Source of the DNA: Nelumbo lutea
Lineage: Eukaryota; Streptophyta; Magnoliopsida; Proteales; Nelumbonaceae
Direction: 5' to 3'
Assembly (NCBI GenBank): GCA_022828595.1
Contig: JAKGHH010000003.1
Location: 52,937,759 to 53,001,758, forward strand
Length of the DNA stretch: 64,000 nucleotides
A program made the position numbers and the translations under genes. A model generated the notes under the pieces. The model was not told the DNA's origin. It did not search any database and saw only the letters and a program-made list of their open reading frames with translations. Below are positions 1 through 11,274 of this stretch, piece after piece (the first letter of the stretch is position 1; every line of letters begins with the position of its first letter).

Positions 1-679
1 AAAGACTGCAACCATAGTGCTCAAATAAACTATGTGATATAGATCTATACTCAGCCATTGCACTATAAGGAGCAACAACAAATTGCTTCTTTCTCTTTCA
101 AGAAGCTAAGTTACTACCAAAAAGATCACACAAACCAAATGTTGACCTCCTACTATTAATAGAACTAGCCCAATCTATACTAGTAAACACTTCAATCCTT
201 ATCTTATCATGCTTGGCCTCCAAGTTTTCTAAAATCTTCTATACTACTACCATACTAACAAAGTAGGCAATATCTGGTCAATAATACATAAGTATAAGAG
301 CCTCCAAATCAATTCTTGATCCATACCTCTATTATTGAGCAACTCCCACTCAATGCACTAGCCCTATGATTAAGATCAATAGAAATATCTATTGGCTTCA
401 CCCCTGCCTTCACGTGTCCCCAAATAGATCCAAAAGATGCTTTAATTAAGAAATATAAATACCATTCCTAGATTAAGCCACCTCGATCCCTACAAAATGT
501 CTCAGCTATCCAAGTCAACCTCAAACTCTGTGCTCAAAAACCTCTCAAGCTTTGCAATCTCCTCATCATTACTAGTCAAAACATTGTCATTAACATAAAC
601 AATCAAAACTATTGTGTTGCCCTATTCTCATACAAAGTGTGATCACACCATTGAGTATAACCAACCTTCAAAAAGGCAT
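1..679 (-). pseudogene. Ty1/copia pol remnant (RT and RNase H parts)
   Basis: Read on the minus strand, this stretch has degenerate copia reverse transcriptase and RNase H signatures. Near 560-660 there is a degraded tract corresponding to GYTQ...DHTL and to YVDD (read here as YVND). At 20-60 there is the AEYRS block typical of copia RNase H. Stops and frameshifts interrupt every frame, so it is a dead fragment. It ends where the LTR of the gypsy element begins at 680. A related copia C-terminal fragment lies at 13944-14600. The 5' part of this copy was not recognised on the other side of the gypsy element, so simple nesting is likely but not proven. Confidence 0.7.
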
Positions 680-1573
680 TGATGCAGCGCAATCCGGGCA
701 CTCCTATCTGGCGAAGGACGATACTTGAGAAGAAGAAGGTGAAGGATTCCCGGGGAGCTCGTCCGGTGGAAATACTCCAATGCTTAAGTTAGAACACTCG
801 AGAGAGCTGTAAAGGAGGCAAAGAGAGTTAAGAGTGTAGAGAGCGCTAGATCAGTAAACTCAAGGTCAACTTAGGATACAAGATGCAAGATGCCTTCATC
901 TCTTCGACCCTGGGGCCTTTAAATGCATATGTTCTTGTCAAATCGGGCGTAACCGCCACTGGTTCTCTATCGCAACCATTATTTGTCAGCGCTGCGCAGG
1001 TAGCTGTTGCAGGGTACGGCCCAATCGGATGAGAGACATGACCCGGAAAGGACAGACACGCCACCACCTGTCGAGAGACGTGGGTGCAGTCTGTTGGGTT
1101 GCCAGGGACTGCGCCGTTAGTCAAGAAACATGATGCAGTCTAACAGGTATGGTCTCGTCAGATAAGAAGCTTCCTGAGAACTCTATGTCGCTTAACAGCG
1201 AGCTGCTTTGTAGCGAGCTATCCCATAGCGAGTTGCCTTGTAGGGAGCTCCTGGATGTGTCCCGAGGTGATTCCGCCCGAGGTTGCCTTCGGGGCAGTCT
1301 TCTTGCCTAAGTATTGGAGCGAGCTGGTTCTCTCGACTCGCGAACTGGGATAGACTTGTCTTGGAGTATTCCCTTTCCACATGTCGGGGTCCATGAGCTC
1401 GCGCTGTAGCAAGCTCATTCCGTGGCAAGTTGTAATGTAGCGAGCTATCCTGGGAGGACCTTAACGAGCTCACTATTCAGTCATAGCCAGGCTATCATGT
1501 TGAGTTGTTGCTTAGGCTGAGTCACGTCCACGTGTCACCTTCTTCGGAGGTTGGGTCAAATCACCCTCCATCA
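680..1573 (-). repeat. 3' LTR of the Tat gypsy element
   Basis: About 894 bp. It begins TGATGCAGCG and ends CCATCA on the plus strand, so it is bounded by TGATG and CATCA on either strand. It aligns over its length with 10247-11132 apart from point changes and two clear indels: a block of about 30 bp near 1205-1240 is absent from the right copy, and about 22 bp near 10275 is absent here. Many motifs of the type TAGCGAGCTC recur inside it. The short ORFs across it are not genes. Confidence 0.9.
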
Positions 1574-1586
1574 ATTTCTCCCCACT
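1574..1586 (-). other. Polypurine tract of the gypsy element
   Basis: On the minus strand the 13 bases next to the 3' LTR read AGTGGGGAGAAAT. This purine-rich run is in the position expected for the plus-strand primer of an LTR retrotransposon. Confidence 0.7.
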
Positions 1587-1898
1587 GCTCGAGCTAAAGA
1601 TTCCACTTTGGCATGAGGAGTTCATGGAGTGTGATAGGTGGATTTGACCTGAAATTCAAACTTGATTGACCAATCGCATTAAATACACAAGCGGATGTCA
1701 GGTGATTTCTGGACTTTTTGAATGCCAAAAAGTGCGCCAAAATGGCTCTTACCTCCAGAAGTCGTGCAGCTGACATTACCTTAATCATGGAAGACGTGCA
1801 GCTAGTCACATTTCGGTTTTAGAAGACGTGCGGTCAACTTGACTACGAACCGTCAAATTTTCCATAATCTGGGTCATTGGTTTTGTGGGCCTAGTGGC

Positions 1899-1907
1899 TA
1901 TAAATAG
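1899..1907 (+). promoter_or_regulatory. TATA-like box ahead of the opposite-strand ORF
   Basis: TATAAATAG on the plus strand, about 260 bp before the ATG at 2163 of the ORF that runs against gag-pol. It is a perfect plant-type TATA motif in a stretch that is otherwise not especially AT-rich. A possible leader intron (GTGAGT near 2034, CAG near 2056) follows. Promoter activity is inferred. Confidence 0.5.
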
Positions 1908-2162
1908 GAGGGCCCTAGACCTCATTTCCTTCATGCCAACTTGCCTTACCTTTGGATTCTAAGGTCGCGCCTACACCTAGCTGCCCGAGCTCTTCTTCCT
2001 GTTCACACTGTCTTTTCAGTTCATCTCTTCCCTGGTGAGTCTTATCATTTTGTCAGTATGTCTAGGTATCCATACAACGTCTTTCCATGGGGAGGTAACC
2101 AAGATGATGCCTCCTCAAGCTCAAGGGGAGCTTGGGGGTAGGCTCCGGAGGCCTCTAGGGAG

Positions 2163-3917
2163 ATGGCTTCCACCTCCTGGGGCAGGGAGCCAGATAGCTT
2201 TGGTCCTTCCTCCATGTCGATGGAGAGACTTAGGACCTTGATTCTTCAATTTAACCTCCCTAGAAACCTCATCTATAGTCTCCCATCCAGTGACTACCCT
2301 TGGGAACACGGTCACGATGAGATCGTGATCTTCTAGGAGCAGCTCATCGCTGGCCGCCGTCTTCCTCTGCATCCTCTCATAGTGGAGGTTTTAAACCATT
2401 TTAATGTTACTATAGACTAGCTTCACCCCAACTCAATCCGAAATGTAGTTGGGACAATTTCTTTATTTTACGAATAATGTCTTCCTCTTAACCTCGACAT
2501 CTTCTCCACCATCCTTTCCATCAAGAATGCTTCCCCGGAGCGCCCCAGAAAGGCGTTCCTATTATTTTTCTCCCGGTCCCGGCTTCAAGCTCCTGCACGA
2601 GCTGCCGAACAGGATCTCGGCCTGGAAGTGGAACTATTTTGTAGTTCACAACCCCGAAGGGTGGCCCTTCCCAACTCACTGGAGGGCCACCATCCAGGAT
2701 TCGGGTGTGGACTTGGATCCTAAAGTTCGGGAAACGCCACAATCCTGGGCAACGGTTGGCTTCCATTGGTCAAACTACTTGACTGAGGACAAGCTTGCGT
2801 GGGTCGGTCTAAGCCCTGGTAGGTTGTTTTTCAGGTCGCGCAATGCCTTGTAGAAGATTTTTTTTTTACTAGACTAATGCCTTGTGATTTTTGGCGGCCA
2901 TCATCTCTGGTGTAGACGCACGCCGTCTTCTGTTCAGCAACCAGAAGTAAAGGGCGAAGAGGTTGCGCCCTGATCAAGCTTCCACTTCCGGGAGCACTGA
3001 GGTCCCACCAGTCCCATTTGAGGGAGTATCCACGGAAGGTGGCGCAGAAGAGCCCGAGGTCCCAGCGCAAGGGTAGTTCCCTCTGACTAAGCAGTCCCAC
3101 CCCTTCGCTTTCCCGTGGTTTCCCACCAGGGGTGGGAAATCGTCACTAACTTCACTGTGGCTTCACGAAGAATCCGAAAGGCGGTCTCCCATGAGAAGGT
3201 CGCCAGCTGGGGAGGGATGGACCCTAAGCAGCTCGCTAGACTAGCCTCCACTCAATGCATAGTGGTAAGTGACTACTTTTTTCTTCTTTTTTGTTCTTCT
3301 TATTCTTTTTTCTTTTTTTGACCTTGGCCTTTTGTTAGTAGGTGAACTCCTCCATCCACACCATGGCCCTCTAGACCAACATTCACTCCGGTGGTGCTCT
3401 CGCTCAAAGGTCAACCATGTAGAAGCTTCAGGGCGAGCTCGATCGGGCCCGAGGTGAGGTCCTTCAGGCTCGAAAGGGGAGCGAGGCCTAGGAGCTGCTC
3501 ATCCGGGACTAGGAGGCACAGATCGCCCGGCTATCTGAGGAGAGCGCTCGATACCGAGAGGAGTCATCGAGGGTGGCAGCGGAGAGGGAGCTTCTTTGCC
3601 AGCAGGTCCGGGACTTGGAGTCCACACTTCAAGATCAGACTCGGAACTTCGACACCATGGTGGAGGCTGAGTGAGCTAAGGTAGTGTGGGATTTCAAGGA
3701 CTCCCAGGAGTACCACGACCTCCAGGTGGAGTATGGCTCGAGCTCCTACCGTTCTGGATTTAAACTCTGTCGCTGGCTGGTCCGAAAGAAGTTCTCCAGG
3801 CTCAACCTGGACGGCATAACAATGAAGGGTCTGGATCTAGAGACGGTAGACTTAGCGAAGGAGGAGGAGTCTAACTCTCCGGAGGATGACGAGGGTGTGG
3901 AGGTGGTGGATCCCTGA
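2163..3917 (+). pseudogene. Opposite-strand extra ORF of the Tat element (gypsy-type transposon domain plus coiled coil), broken
   Basis: Coding traces run on the plus strand, against gag-pol. From ATG 2163 the reading gives 57 codons to a stop at 2334. The same domain continues after stops and frame changes: a LHPLIVEVLNHF block near 2370, then an open stretch at 2449-2853 with KLLHELPNRISAWKW and GWPFPTHW blocks. These are typical of the plant 'putative gypsy type transposon' family found on the antisense strand of Tat elements. From about 3415 a charged, heptad-like coiled-coil region follows (ARLSEESARYREES), then an open tail at 3684-3917 ending in an acidic run. A candidate intron lies near 3264-3340 (GTAAGT to TAG). 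The protein's role is unknown in the family. This copy is non-functional. Confidence 0.7.
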
Positions 3918-4754
3918 GGCCGGTTGCTACTCTTCTATTTTCTTCTTCTAAATGGATTTTGGTGGTTCCCAGGTGTTAGAACCCGGTTTTAAATATTTCT
4001 CTTGTTCTTTGATGAACTCTCTCGGGCAGTTGGGCCCTTTTTTTATTGTTGAACTTCTCCCGGGTTGTTAAGCCCGGTTTCTTGTTTATAAAAGTTAGAA
4101 GTGAAATGTTTTATCTAAGTATTGTGTGCTCTTTACTTTCTGCCAAAGCGATTTTTATCACTCGAGCCGTTAGAGCTACATACACAAAGTATGATTTTTC
4201 GGCAGTTGTTACTCCGAGCTGTTCCTCCATACCTGGGGTAGTTTTATGGTATACCCCGAGGTGGTTATCATAGTAAGCCCGAGTTGTATGCTCATAGGTT
4301 TTCCCTTATTGGGTTCATCTAGTATACCGAGGCAGGCTACGCTTCATAGGGTTCATGTCTGAGCTGCCTAAGCCTTCAGTATTAATACTTAGCCTTTGCC
4401 GATGAAACGGTTAGGTCTTTCACAGTGCCGAGGTCTTAGTTAGCTCGGCATTTTAGCCCTTAGGCTGAGAGAGTGACTTATAGTCCACTCTTGGAGTTTG
4501 CCCATGCCATGGAGGCGACTAGGTCCTATCGCGCCAAGGTCTATGTTAGCTCGGCATTTTGTCCCTTAGGCTCTAAGAGTGACTCGTGGTCTACTTAGTA
4601 GTTCGCCCATGCCATAAAGGCGACTAGGTCTTATCGCACCAAGGTCTACGTTAACTCAACATTTTGGCCCTTAGGCTCTGAGAGTGACTCATGGTCTACT
4701 CAGTATTTATAGGTAATATTGCCTTAAGTTGACAATATTTCATGCCCGAGGTAC
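3918..4754. repeat. Spacer between integrase and the opposite-strand ORF, with a tandem repeat of about 105 bp
   Basis: No coding signal on either strand. Units starting near 4427, 4533 and 4638 share the blocks TTAGCTCGGCATTTT, CCCTTAGGCT and GCCATGCCAT-like sequence, giving about 2.7 copies of a 105-bp unit up to about 4712. Tandem repeats in this 3' zone are common in Tat elements and can seed satellites. Confidence 0.65.
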
Positions 4755-5640
4755 TTATTTCCCTTCTAGGGTTTCGAGCTTGTGTGTTCCTTCCCCGAGC
4801 ACTCGCTTTACTCGGTAGGGTCCTTCCCAATTTGGCCCGAGCTTACCAACACTGGGCTCAGGCAACATAACTTTGCGAAGGACCAGGTCGCCGACGTGGA
4901 GGTTCCGCTTCATGACACTGGATAGCTCGCCTACCCATAGTCCTTTAGCTCGGTCTAGGCATGCCTTCAATCTGTGGAGGATAGCTCTATTCGTGACTTC
5001 CGCTTGGCCGTTTGCTTGAGGGTGTGCGGCTGAGGTAAAGTTCTGTCAAATTCCCATGTCTTGGCACCATTTCTAGAATTTAATGTCCTCGGACTGCTTA
5101 CCATTGTTGGAGATCAGTACCTGAGGTAGCCCGAAGTGGCACACTCTACTTTTCCAAAAGAAGTTATGTACGTTCCGAGCTGTGATTGTTACGAGAGGTT
5201 CGACTTCTACCCACTTAGTGAAGTAATCAGTTGCTACCACTAAGAACCTCCTCTGGCCTGTTGCTGGTGGAAACGGTCTGAGTATATCAATCCCCCACAG
5301 TGCAAAAGGCCACGGGCTGGTGAGATACTTCAAATCGGTGGCAGGTCGATGGTGGATATTGGTGTGCTTTTGGCACTTGTCACACTTTCTGATGAACTCG
5401 ATCGTGTCTTCTTTCATTGTTGGCCAATAGTACCCCTGTCATAGCACTTTTTGGGTGAGGGCTCTGTCTCCCAAGTGTTTGCCGCACAGGCCCTCATGAG
5501 TGTCGCGGAGCACGAGCTCAGCTTTGAAAGGTCGCAGGCAGCATAAGTAGGAGAGTGTGTAAGATCTTCGGTACAACTGTTCGTTTATCTTGACGTATTT
5601 GGCCGCCTGACGCTCTACCCTTCTAGCGGTATTGCGGTCT
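4755..5640 (-). pseudogene. Integrase domain of the Tat gypsy polyprotein
   Basis: Read leftward: an HHCC zinc-binding region near 5560-5380 (HEGLCGKH, then CDKC), interrupted by a stop near 5440; the catalytic core with WGID; a second catalytic block that reads LISNNGKQ where the family has LISDNG; and HPQANGQAEV carrying the glutamate. The GPF/Y module follows at 4755-4970 with the WEGPYRV block typical of chromovirus-like and Tat integrases. The Asp-to-Asn change, stops and frame breaks make it inactive. Confidence 0.85.
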
Positions 5641-5693
5641 GCAGGGAGGGTCCCGTGTAGCAGGAAGCTCGCGAGCAGATCAATCCAGTTCGG

Positions 5694-6260
5694 CTATGCT
5701 TGAACGACAGGAGTGACCTCCTCTGCCCACTCGAGAACGCTAGGCCGAGGCAAGTTCTCTATGTACACGATTCTCATAGTATTATCACTAGCATTGTCTA
5801 ACCAGAATAGGGCGTTGGCCTCAGCGTTCTCCGTTCTCAAGAGTTGCTTGATGAAGTGTGACTGAAAGTTGAGCAGAGTCTCTCTTACTTTGACTACGTA
5901 GGCAATCATAGTTGGTTCATGAGCTTTGTATTCACCTGTGACTTGATTGACCACGAGTTGGGAATCGCTGCAGATGACAATATGTTTGGCTTTCACTTCT
6001 TTGGCTAGAGCTAGCCCGGCTATTAACGCCTCCTACTCCGCTTAATTGTTGGATGTCACGAACTCAAAGCGTAGTGAGTACTCCAGTTTTGTGTCGCTTG
6101 GGCCGTACAGAACGATTTCGGCTCCGCTGCCCTGCTGGTTTGAGGAGCCATCTACGTGAAGGATCCAGGTCTTCTCATCCCAGTTCGCACTTGACCTAAC
6201 TAGGAGAGATGTCGCACTAGTTACTACCTCATGGTGCTCGAGCTCAACCGGCCTGGAAGC
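5694..6260 (-). pseudogene. Second (archaeal-type) RNase H domain of the Tat element
   Basis: After the first RNase H, a separate RNase H fold is readable: WILHVDGSSNQQGSGA at about 6130-6180, an SLRFEF-TSNN block, then after a frame change the CSDSQLVVNQVTGEY block at about 5940-5990. A second RNase H following the RT-linked one is diagnostic for the Tat clade. A stop near 6040 separates the two halves. Confidence 0.85.
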
Positions 6261-6399
6261 TTCGAGCTCGCCCGATCTAGGGGCCTCGTGCTCAACCGAC
6301 CTAGGGACTTCAGAGCTGAAAGTGCATTCCGTGACAAAGCCTGCTAAGGCTTGGGCCTTGATAGCAATTCGCGGCTTGTATTGGAGGTTGTACTCGCTG

Positions 6400-7540
6400 A
6401 GCTCAACGGCCCACTTCGCCAGTCTACCGGAGACCTCGGGCTTGAGTAGAACTTGTCTCAAAGGTTTGTTGGTGAGGACGATGACAGTGTGAGCTTGGAA
6501 GTACAGACGGAGCTTCTGGGCTGCAATAACTAGTGCATAGGCCAACTTTTCTATCTCTGGATATCTCGTCTCTGCTCCCTACAATATTTTACTATCACAG
6601 TAGATAGGTCATTGGACCCGATCTACTTCTTTTATCAGTATCCAGCTGACCACCTAGTCACTTGCTGAGAGGTACAACTCTAAAACATCGCCCTCCTCGG
6701 GTCGGATTAAGATTCGTATACTAGCGAGGTACTTTCTGAGCTCGTTAAACGCGAGTTGGCATTCTTCGGTCCACTCAAAACCATTGCTCTTAATTGCCTT
6801 GAAGAAAGGCAAGCAGCGGTCTGCCGATTTGGACATGAAGCGGCTCAGAGCAGCTATTCGGCCATTCAGCCTCTGAACCTCCTTCGGTTTTTGGGGTGGT
6901 CTCATGTTTAGGATGGCATTTATTTTGTCCATGTTGGATTCAATGTCGTGCCGGTTAACGATGTATCCCAGGAATTTACCCAAAGTAAAACTGAAGACAC
7001 ACTTATTGGGGTTCAATTTCATGTTAAATTTGTGTAAAATTTCAAAAACAAAATGCAAGTCTTGTATTAAATCATGCAAAAATTGGGTCTTGACAACTCA
7101 TCTACATAGCATTCTATTTTTCTGTCAATCAATGGATCAAACAATTTACTCACAAGTCACTGAAAGGTTGCCCCAACATTTTTCAACCCAAAGGACATGA
7201 CCTTGTAATAGTACAAGACGAGCTTGGTTATAAAGGCAGTCTTTTCTTCATCAGTTGGGTCCATCCTGATCTGGTTGTAGCCCGAATAGGTGTCTAGGAA
7301 GCTCAGCAAATTGTGCCCTGAGGTCGCGTCCACTAGACGGTCGATCCTGGGGAGTGGGAAGCAGTCCTTTGGGCAAGCTCAATTAAGGTCAGTGTAGTCG
7401 ATGTACATGCGCCATTTACCGTTAGCCTTTTTTACTAGAACGGGGTTGGCCACCTAGCTCGGGTAGTGGACTTCCCTGATAAAGTCGGCTACGAGGAGCT
7501 TCCCGACCTCCTCGTTGACGGGCCTAACTACAGGATCAGT
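6400..7540 (-). pseudogene. Reverse transcriptase and first RNase H of the Tat gypsy element
   Basis: The RT core is readable on the minus strand across several frames. The MSFGLKNVGATFQ block lies near 7160-7200. The active-site box near 7085-7105 reads YVDEL instead of YVDDM. The connection region includes FLGYIVNRHDIESN, followed by the RNase H start at 6545 (MAYALVIAAQKLRLYF). In the family this makes cDNA from the genomic RNA. Stops and frameshifts at several points make this copy non-functional. Confidence 0.88.
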
Positions 7541-7553
7541 ATTAAAATTGAGA

Positions 7554-8150
7554 TCACATGGGCTTCTTTATGGAAGCACCGATCTGAAGTGTCCGAGTTG
7601 AATCCTCTGTCAATGTCGGGATGGAGACAGTCTCTTTTGTGGGCGCAACTCGCTCCTCACACTGCTCTGTAGGTCGCTCCAGCTCGAGGTCGTCGGCCAC
7701 CTTGGATTTCCCTTTGAGGGTGGCATCATAGCACTTGCAAGACTCAAGCTGGTCACCTTGTGCTATCCCGATTCCAAAGTCCGTGGGGAACTTCATCGCC
7801 AAGTAGTAAGTGGAGACCACTGCACGTAGGGCATGGGTGATCGGATGACCTACTATGGCATTGTACGAGGAGGGGGTTGCAACCACTAAGAAGTCGTGGT
7901 TGAGCCTCACAATGCTAGGCCAGGTGCCAACTTCCACAGGTACTGTAATCCTTCCTAGGGGCCTGACTTCTTCTCCACTAAAGCCTACCAGGGGAGTGTT
8001 TGCGGGCTTCAAGTCACTTTCTTGGAGCTGGAGCTGGTCGAATGTTGTTTTGAAGAGGATATATGTCGAGCTGTCGAAGTCGAAAAGGACACACCTGACT
8101 TCAAAGTCATTGATCTGTATCTTTATGACGAGCGCATCATCATGGGGTAG
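7554..8150 (-). pseudogene. Aspartic protease region of the Tat gypsy polyprotein
   Basis: The minus-strand frame 8012-7554 reads LNHDFLVVATPSSYNAIVGHP. It is the usual block after the retropepsin core in plant gypsy elements, where YNAILGRP is common. The DSSTYI-like active-site vicinity lies just upstream, near 8040-8070, in another frame. In active elements it cleaves the polyprotein. Confidence 0.7.
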
Positions 8151-8165
8151 TGGACCCCGTGCACG

Positions 8166-10171
8166 TCATCCTCCATGAAGAAGATTTGATCTTCTGTCCT
8201 TGGCTGCTTCGGTGGGTTCTGTTCTTCCCTGGCGGTATCGCGAGCTGATGTTTAAGCTGCAGTTGTTGTACAACCCACGACAATCGAACCTCCAACGATT
8301 ACATGGATAGTCCCTTGAACTAGTCTCTCTTTCGAGGGCCTGCCTCTGCGGTTGCTCTGCCTGCCTGCTAGATTTGGGAGCATCTCTATTCTGCTCCCCC
8401 TGCCGACCTACTTTATTATTGTTATTATGTACAAAATTTTTCAAGTATCTGCGACGGATGAGCTCCTCTATCTCGTCACGGAGGTTTTTACAATTTTCGG
8501 TGCTATGACCGTGATCTTTATGGAAACTACAGTACAAATTTTTATTCCTTAAACTAGGATCGGCCTTCAGCCGAGGTGGCCACATACGGGGCATCCTTAA
8601 TTGCCATAAGGATCTCGGCCCGCTTTGCGTTCAGGGGCGTATAGTCTGTTATTTCTACTGCTGGAGCTCGGAAAGGCTGGCTCAGCCTTGCCCCCCGAGA
8701 TGGGTCTTTTTTCTTCCTACCGTCCCCTTGAATCGAGGACTCGCCTTCCCTTTTTCTCTTTTCGGGCGCACTTGTTTTCTTTTGGTTGATTTCCTCCTCT
8801 GTCCCTATAAACTGATCCGCAAGCTTGAGGAACTCGATCACAGTCTTGGGTTGGTTAACTACCACATGCCACTTGAATTCTTTATGAGTAATGCCTCACT
8901 TGGCCACGGTGAGACGAACTGCGGGGTCAAAATCGGGTATTTGCAAACAAGCGTCATTGAACCACTTGATATAACTCCGAATGGACTCCCCTTCCTTCTA
9001 GACTATGCCAAGGAGGCTCTCTTGAGTTCTTGGGTACCTCTTGCTAGTGACAAAGTGGGAGGTGAAGACTTGCACAAACTATGCCCAACTTCTTATCGAT
9101 CCGAGCGCAAGGTTTCGGTACCATGTGCGGGCCACCCCTTTGAAGGTGGTGGAGAAAGCCACGCACATACAGGATTTACTGGCCCTTTCCCGGTGCATTT
9201 GGGACTAGAAGGCGTCCACATGGTCGTTCAGATCGAAGGATCCGTCGTACTTATCCAAGGGAGGGAGCTTGAAGTCCTTCAGCATAGGGACCGCAAGTAG
9301 TTCTGATGACAGTGGGGAAGGGACCGATAGGAGAGGAGTAGCTTGTACTTCATCTGAGCTTACCTCCTCCTTACCCTTAAGCTCGGGCAGGACGCGGGTA
9401 GCAGTTCGGCGAGCTCGTCGGCGCCTCTGCTGCTGCTTCGTCGGCTCAGCGTTGGTGTTGTTGGATTCAGTATTACCGAGCTCGATGGGGTCAGACTGCT
9501 AATGGTAGTTGTGAACCAAAGGGCCCCACCTGTAATCTGCAGCTAGGACCTCGAACTGGTTTTCTGTGAGCAGGAGCTCGAACTAAGAGTGTTGAGGTGA
9601 TGCGGGCCTAACCGGCTGGGAGGCCCCTGACCTGCCCGTAGGCTGCGAGGCAGAGGTGACTGATCTCTCCTTCCTTCCATGGGACGAGACTTGGCTTCTG
9701 GAAGGATTCTATGTTTGAGAGGCCTCTCCTGGCGAGGATGTTCACTCCGGCGGGAGGGCTTGGCTTGCTTCGAGGCCAGATGCTGAAGGTGAAGCGGCTG
9801 TTGGGCCTGAGGCAGTGAAGGGAACTGTTGTTGGGGTACTAAGAAACTTGATGCAATACTTGCTGCTGGTAAAGTTGAAACTGTTGGAACTATTGCATTT
9901 GAGCTTGCATGGCTCGCATGCACTGCACCAGGTCTTCAAGCTGGTTTTGGTTGCTTACTGGGGGAATAACGAAAGGTTTGATAAAAGTTGCTCCAACCTC
10001 GGAAGGGAATGGAGCGTTCACAAGTGCCACTGTGTGAGGCACGTTCAAGCTGGGAGTTTCGTCCACGGAGAGGGGAACGATGAACTATCCAATGCAAATA
10101 GTGGGGAGCTGAGGTTGTTCCCCAGGAGCATTCTGGTCGGCACCACGTCCGACATTACTAGAGGAAGCCAT
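8166..10171 (-). pseudogene. Gag of the Tat gypsy element
   Basis: The likely Gag start is the ATG whose A is at 10171 (MASSSNVG), about 75 bp inside the 5' LTR. The capsid-like core is recognisable at 9300-8600: PPLDKYDGSFDLNDHVDAF near 9240, a W-Y-R block near 9110, and VIEFLKLADQFIGTEEEI at 8820-8860. The nucleocapsid part at 8594-8166 has CSFHKDHGHSTENC, a zinc-knuckle-like pattern. Several in-frame stops and frameshifts break it. In living elements Gag packages the RNA in virus-like particles. Confidence 0.8.
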
Positions 10172-10228
10172 GAATGTTGAGTTTTGAGAGGGAGTTGTGG
10201 AGATTAGATGAAGGCTATTTGAAGCATT

Positions 10229-10246
10229 CCCACAGACAGTGCCAAA
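10229..10246 (-). other. Primer-binding-like site of the gypsy element
   Basis: Directly inside the 5' LTR the minus strand reads TTTGGCACTGTCTGTGGG. It resembles the TTTGGCGCCGT-type sites that follow LTRs of many plant gypsy elements and pair with a tRNA 3' end. Two or more positions have drifted. Confidence 0.65.
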
Positions 10247-11132
10247 TGATGCAGCGCAATCCGGGCACTCCTAGCTGGCGGACACTTGGCTCCTAGCTGG
10301 CGAGGGACGGTACCTGAGAAGAAGAAGGTGAAGGATTCCCGGGGAGCTTGCCTGGTGGGAATACTCTGATGCTTAAGTTAGAACACTCAAGAGAGATGTC
10401 AAGGAGGCAAAGAGAGCTAAGAGTGTAGAGAGCGCTAGATCAGTAAACTCAAGGTTAACTCAGGATACAAGATGTAAGATGCCTTCACCCCTTCGACCCT
10501 GGGGCCTTTAAATGCAGATGTTCTTGTCAAATCGGGCGTAACCGCCACTGGCTCTCTATCGCAGCCATTATTTTCCAGGGCTGCACAGGTAGCTGTTGCA
10601 GAGTACTACCCAATTGGATGAGAGACACGACCCAGAAAGGACAGACACACCACCACCTGTCGAGAGACGTGGGTGCAGTCTACTGGGTTGGAAGGGACTG
10701 CACCATCAGTCAGGAGACGTGATGCAGTCTAACAGGTACAGTCTCATCAAATAAGAAGTTTCCTAAGAACTCCGCGTCGCTTAACAGCGAGCTGCCTTGT
10801 AGGGAACTCCTGGATGTGTCCCGAGGTGATTTCGCCTGAGATTGCCTTTGGGGCAGTCTTCTTGCCTAAGTATTGGAGCAAGCTGGTTCTCTCGACTCGC
10901 GAGCTAGGATAGACTTGTCTTGGAGTTTTCCCTTTCCACATGTCGGGGTCTATGAGCTCGCGCTGTAGCGAGCTCATTCCGTGGTGAACTGTAATGTAGC
11001 GAGCTGTCTTGGGAGGACCTTAACGAACTCGCTACTCAATCATAGACAGGCTGTCATACTAAGCTATTGCTTATGCTGAATCACGTCCATGTATCACCTT
11101 CTTAAGAGGTCGGGTCAAATCACCCTCCATCG
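10247..11132 (-). repeat. 5' LTR of the Tat gypsy element
   Basis: About 886 bp, related to 680-1573 along its whole length, with TGATGCAGCG at the plus-strand start. The plus-strand end reads CCATCG rather than the CCATCA of the partner, a transition that damages the terminal dinucleotide. The differences and indels between the LTRs imply an old insertion. Confidence 0.9.
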
Positions 11133-11274
11133 AGCACCTCGGATTACTCCCCCTAGCATGTGACTATAAAGCCTATTGATTTAGAAAGGCCTCAATCACT
11201 GCTTGCCAGTAAAGGAAATGTTGCTAAAGAAGGGCAGAAGAAGTCAAAATCAATAGAAGAGAAGTATTGTCAGG

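Larger units (their letters stand above)
680..11132 (-). mobile_element. Tat-lineage Ty3/gypsy LTR retrotransposon, decayed
   Basis: A 10.45-kb element with two related LTRs (680-1573 and 10247-11132), a primer-binding-like site inside the right LTR and a purine-rich tract inside the left LTR. Gag, protease, RT, RNase H, a second RNase H and integrase follow in that order on the minus strand. The doubled RNase H, the long 3' region and an extra ORF on the opposite strand place it in the Tat group. Stops and frameshifts in every domain, a YVDE in place of the RT YxDD box and an Asn in place of a catalytic Asp in integrase show it cannot move by itself. Flanking 5-mers (ggcat at 675-679, agcac at 11133-11137) agree at three positions and differ by transitions at two, so a decayed TSD is possible but weak. 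Confidence 0.9.

Noticed and set aside
846..1473. Minus-strand ORFs of 92-93 aa in the left LTR, and a similar one at 10747-10977
   Set aside because: They lie in non-coding LTR sequence with no protein resemblance, and the equivalents in the other LTR are not conserved.
2121..3100. Minus-strand ORFs opposite the extra ORF
   Set aside because: They are shadows of the plus-strand coding relic, which carries the recognisable protein blocks.
8728..9502. Plus-strand ORFs of 190 and 77 aa over gag
   Set aside because: The minus strand of this stretch carries the gag blocks. These frames are antisense shadows with no family likeness.
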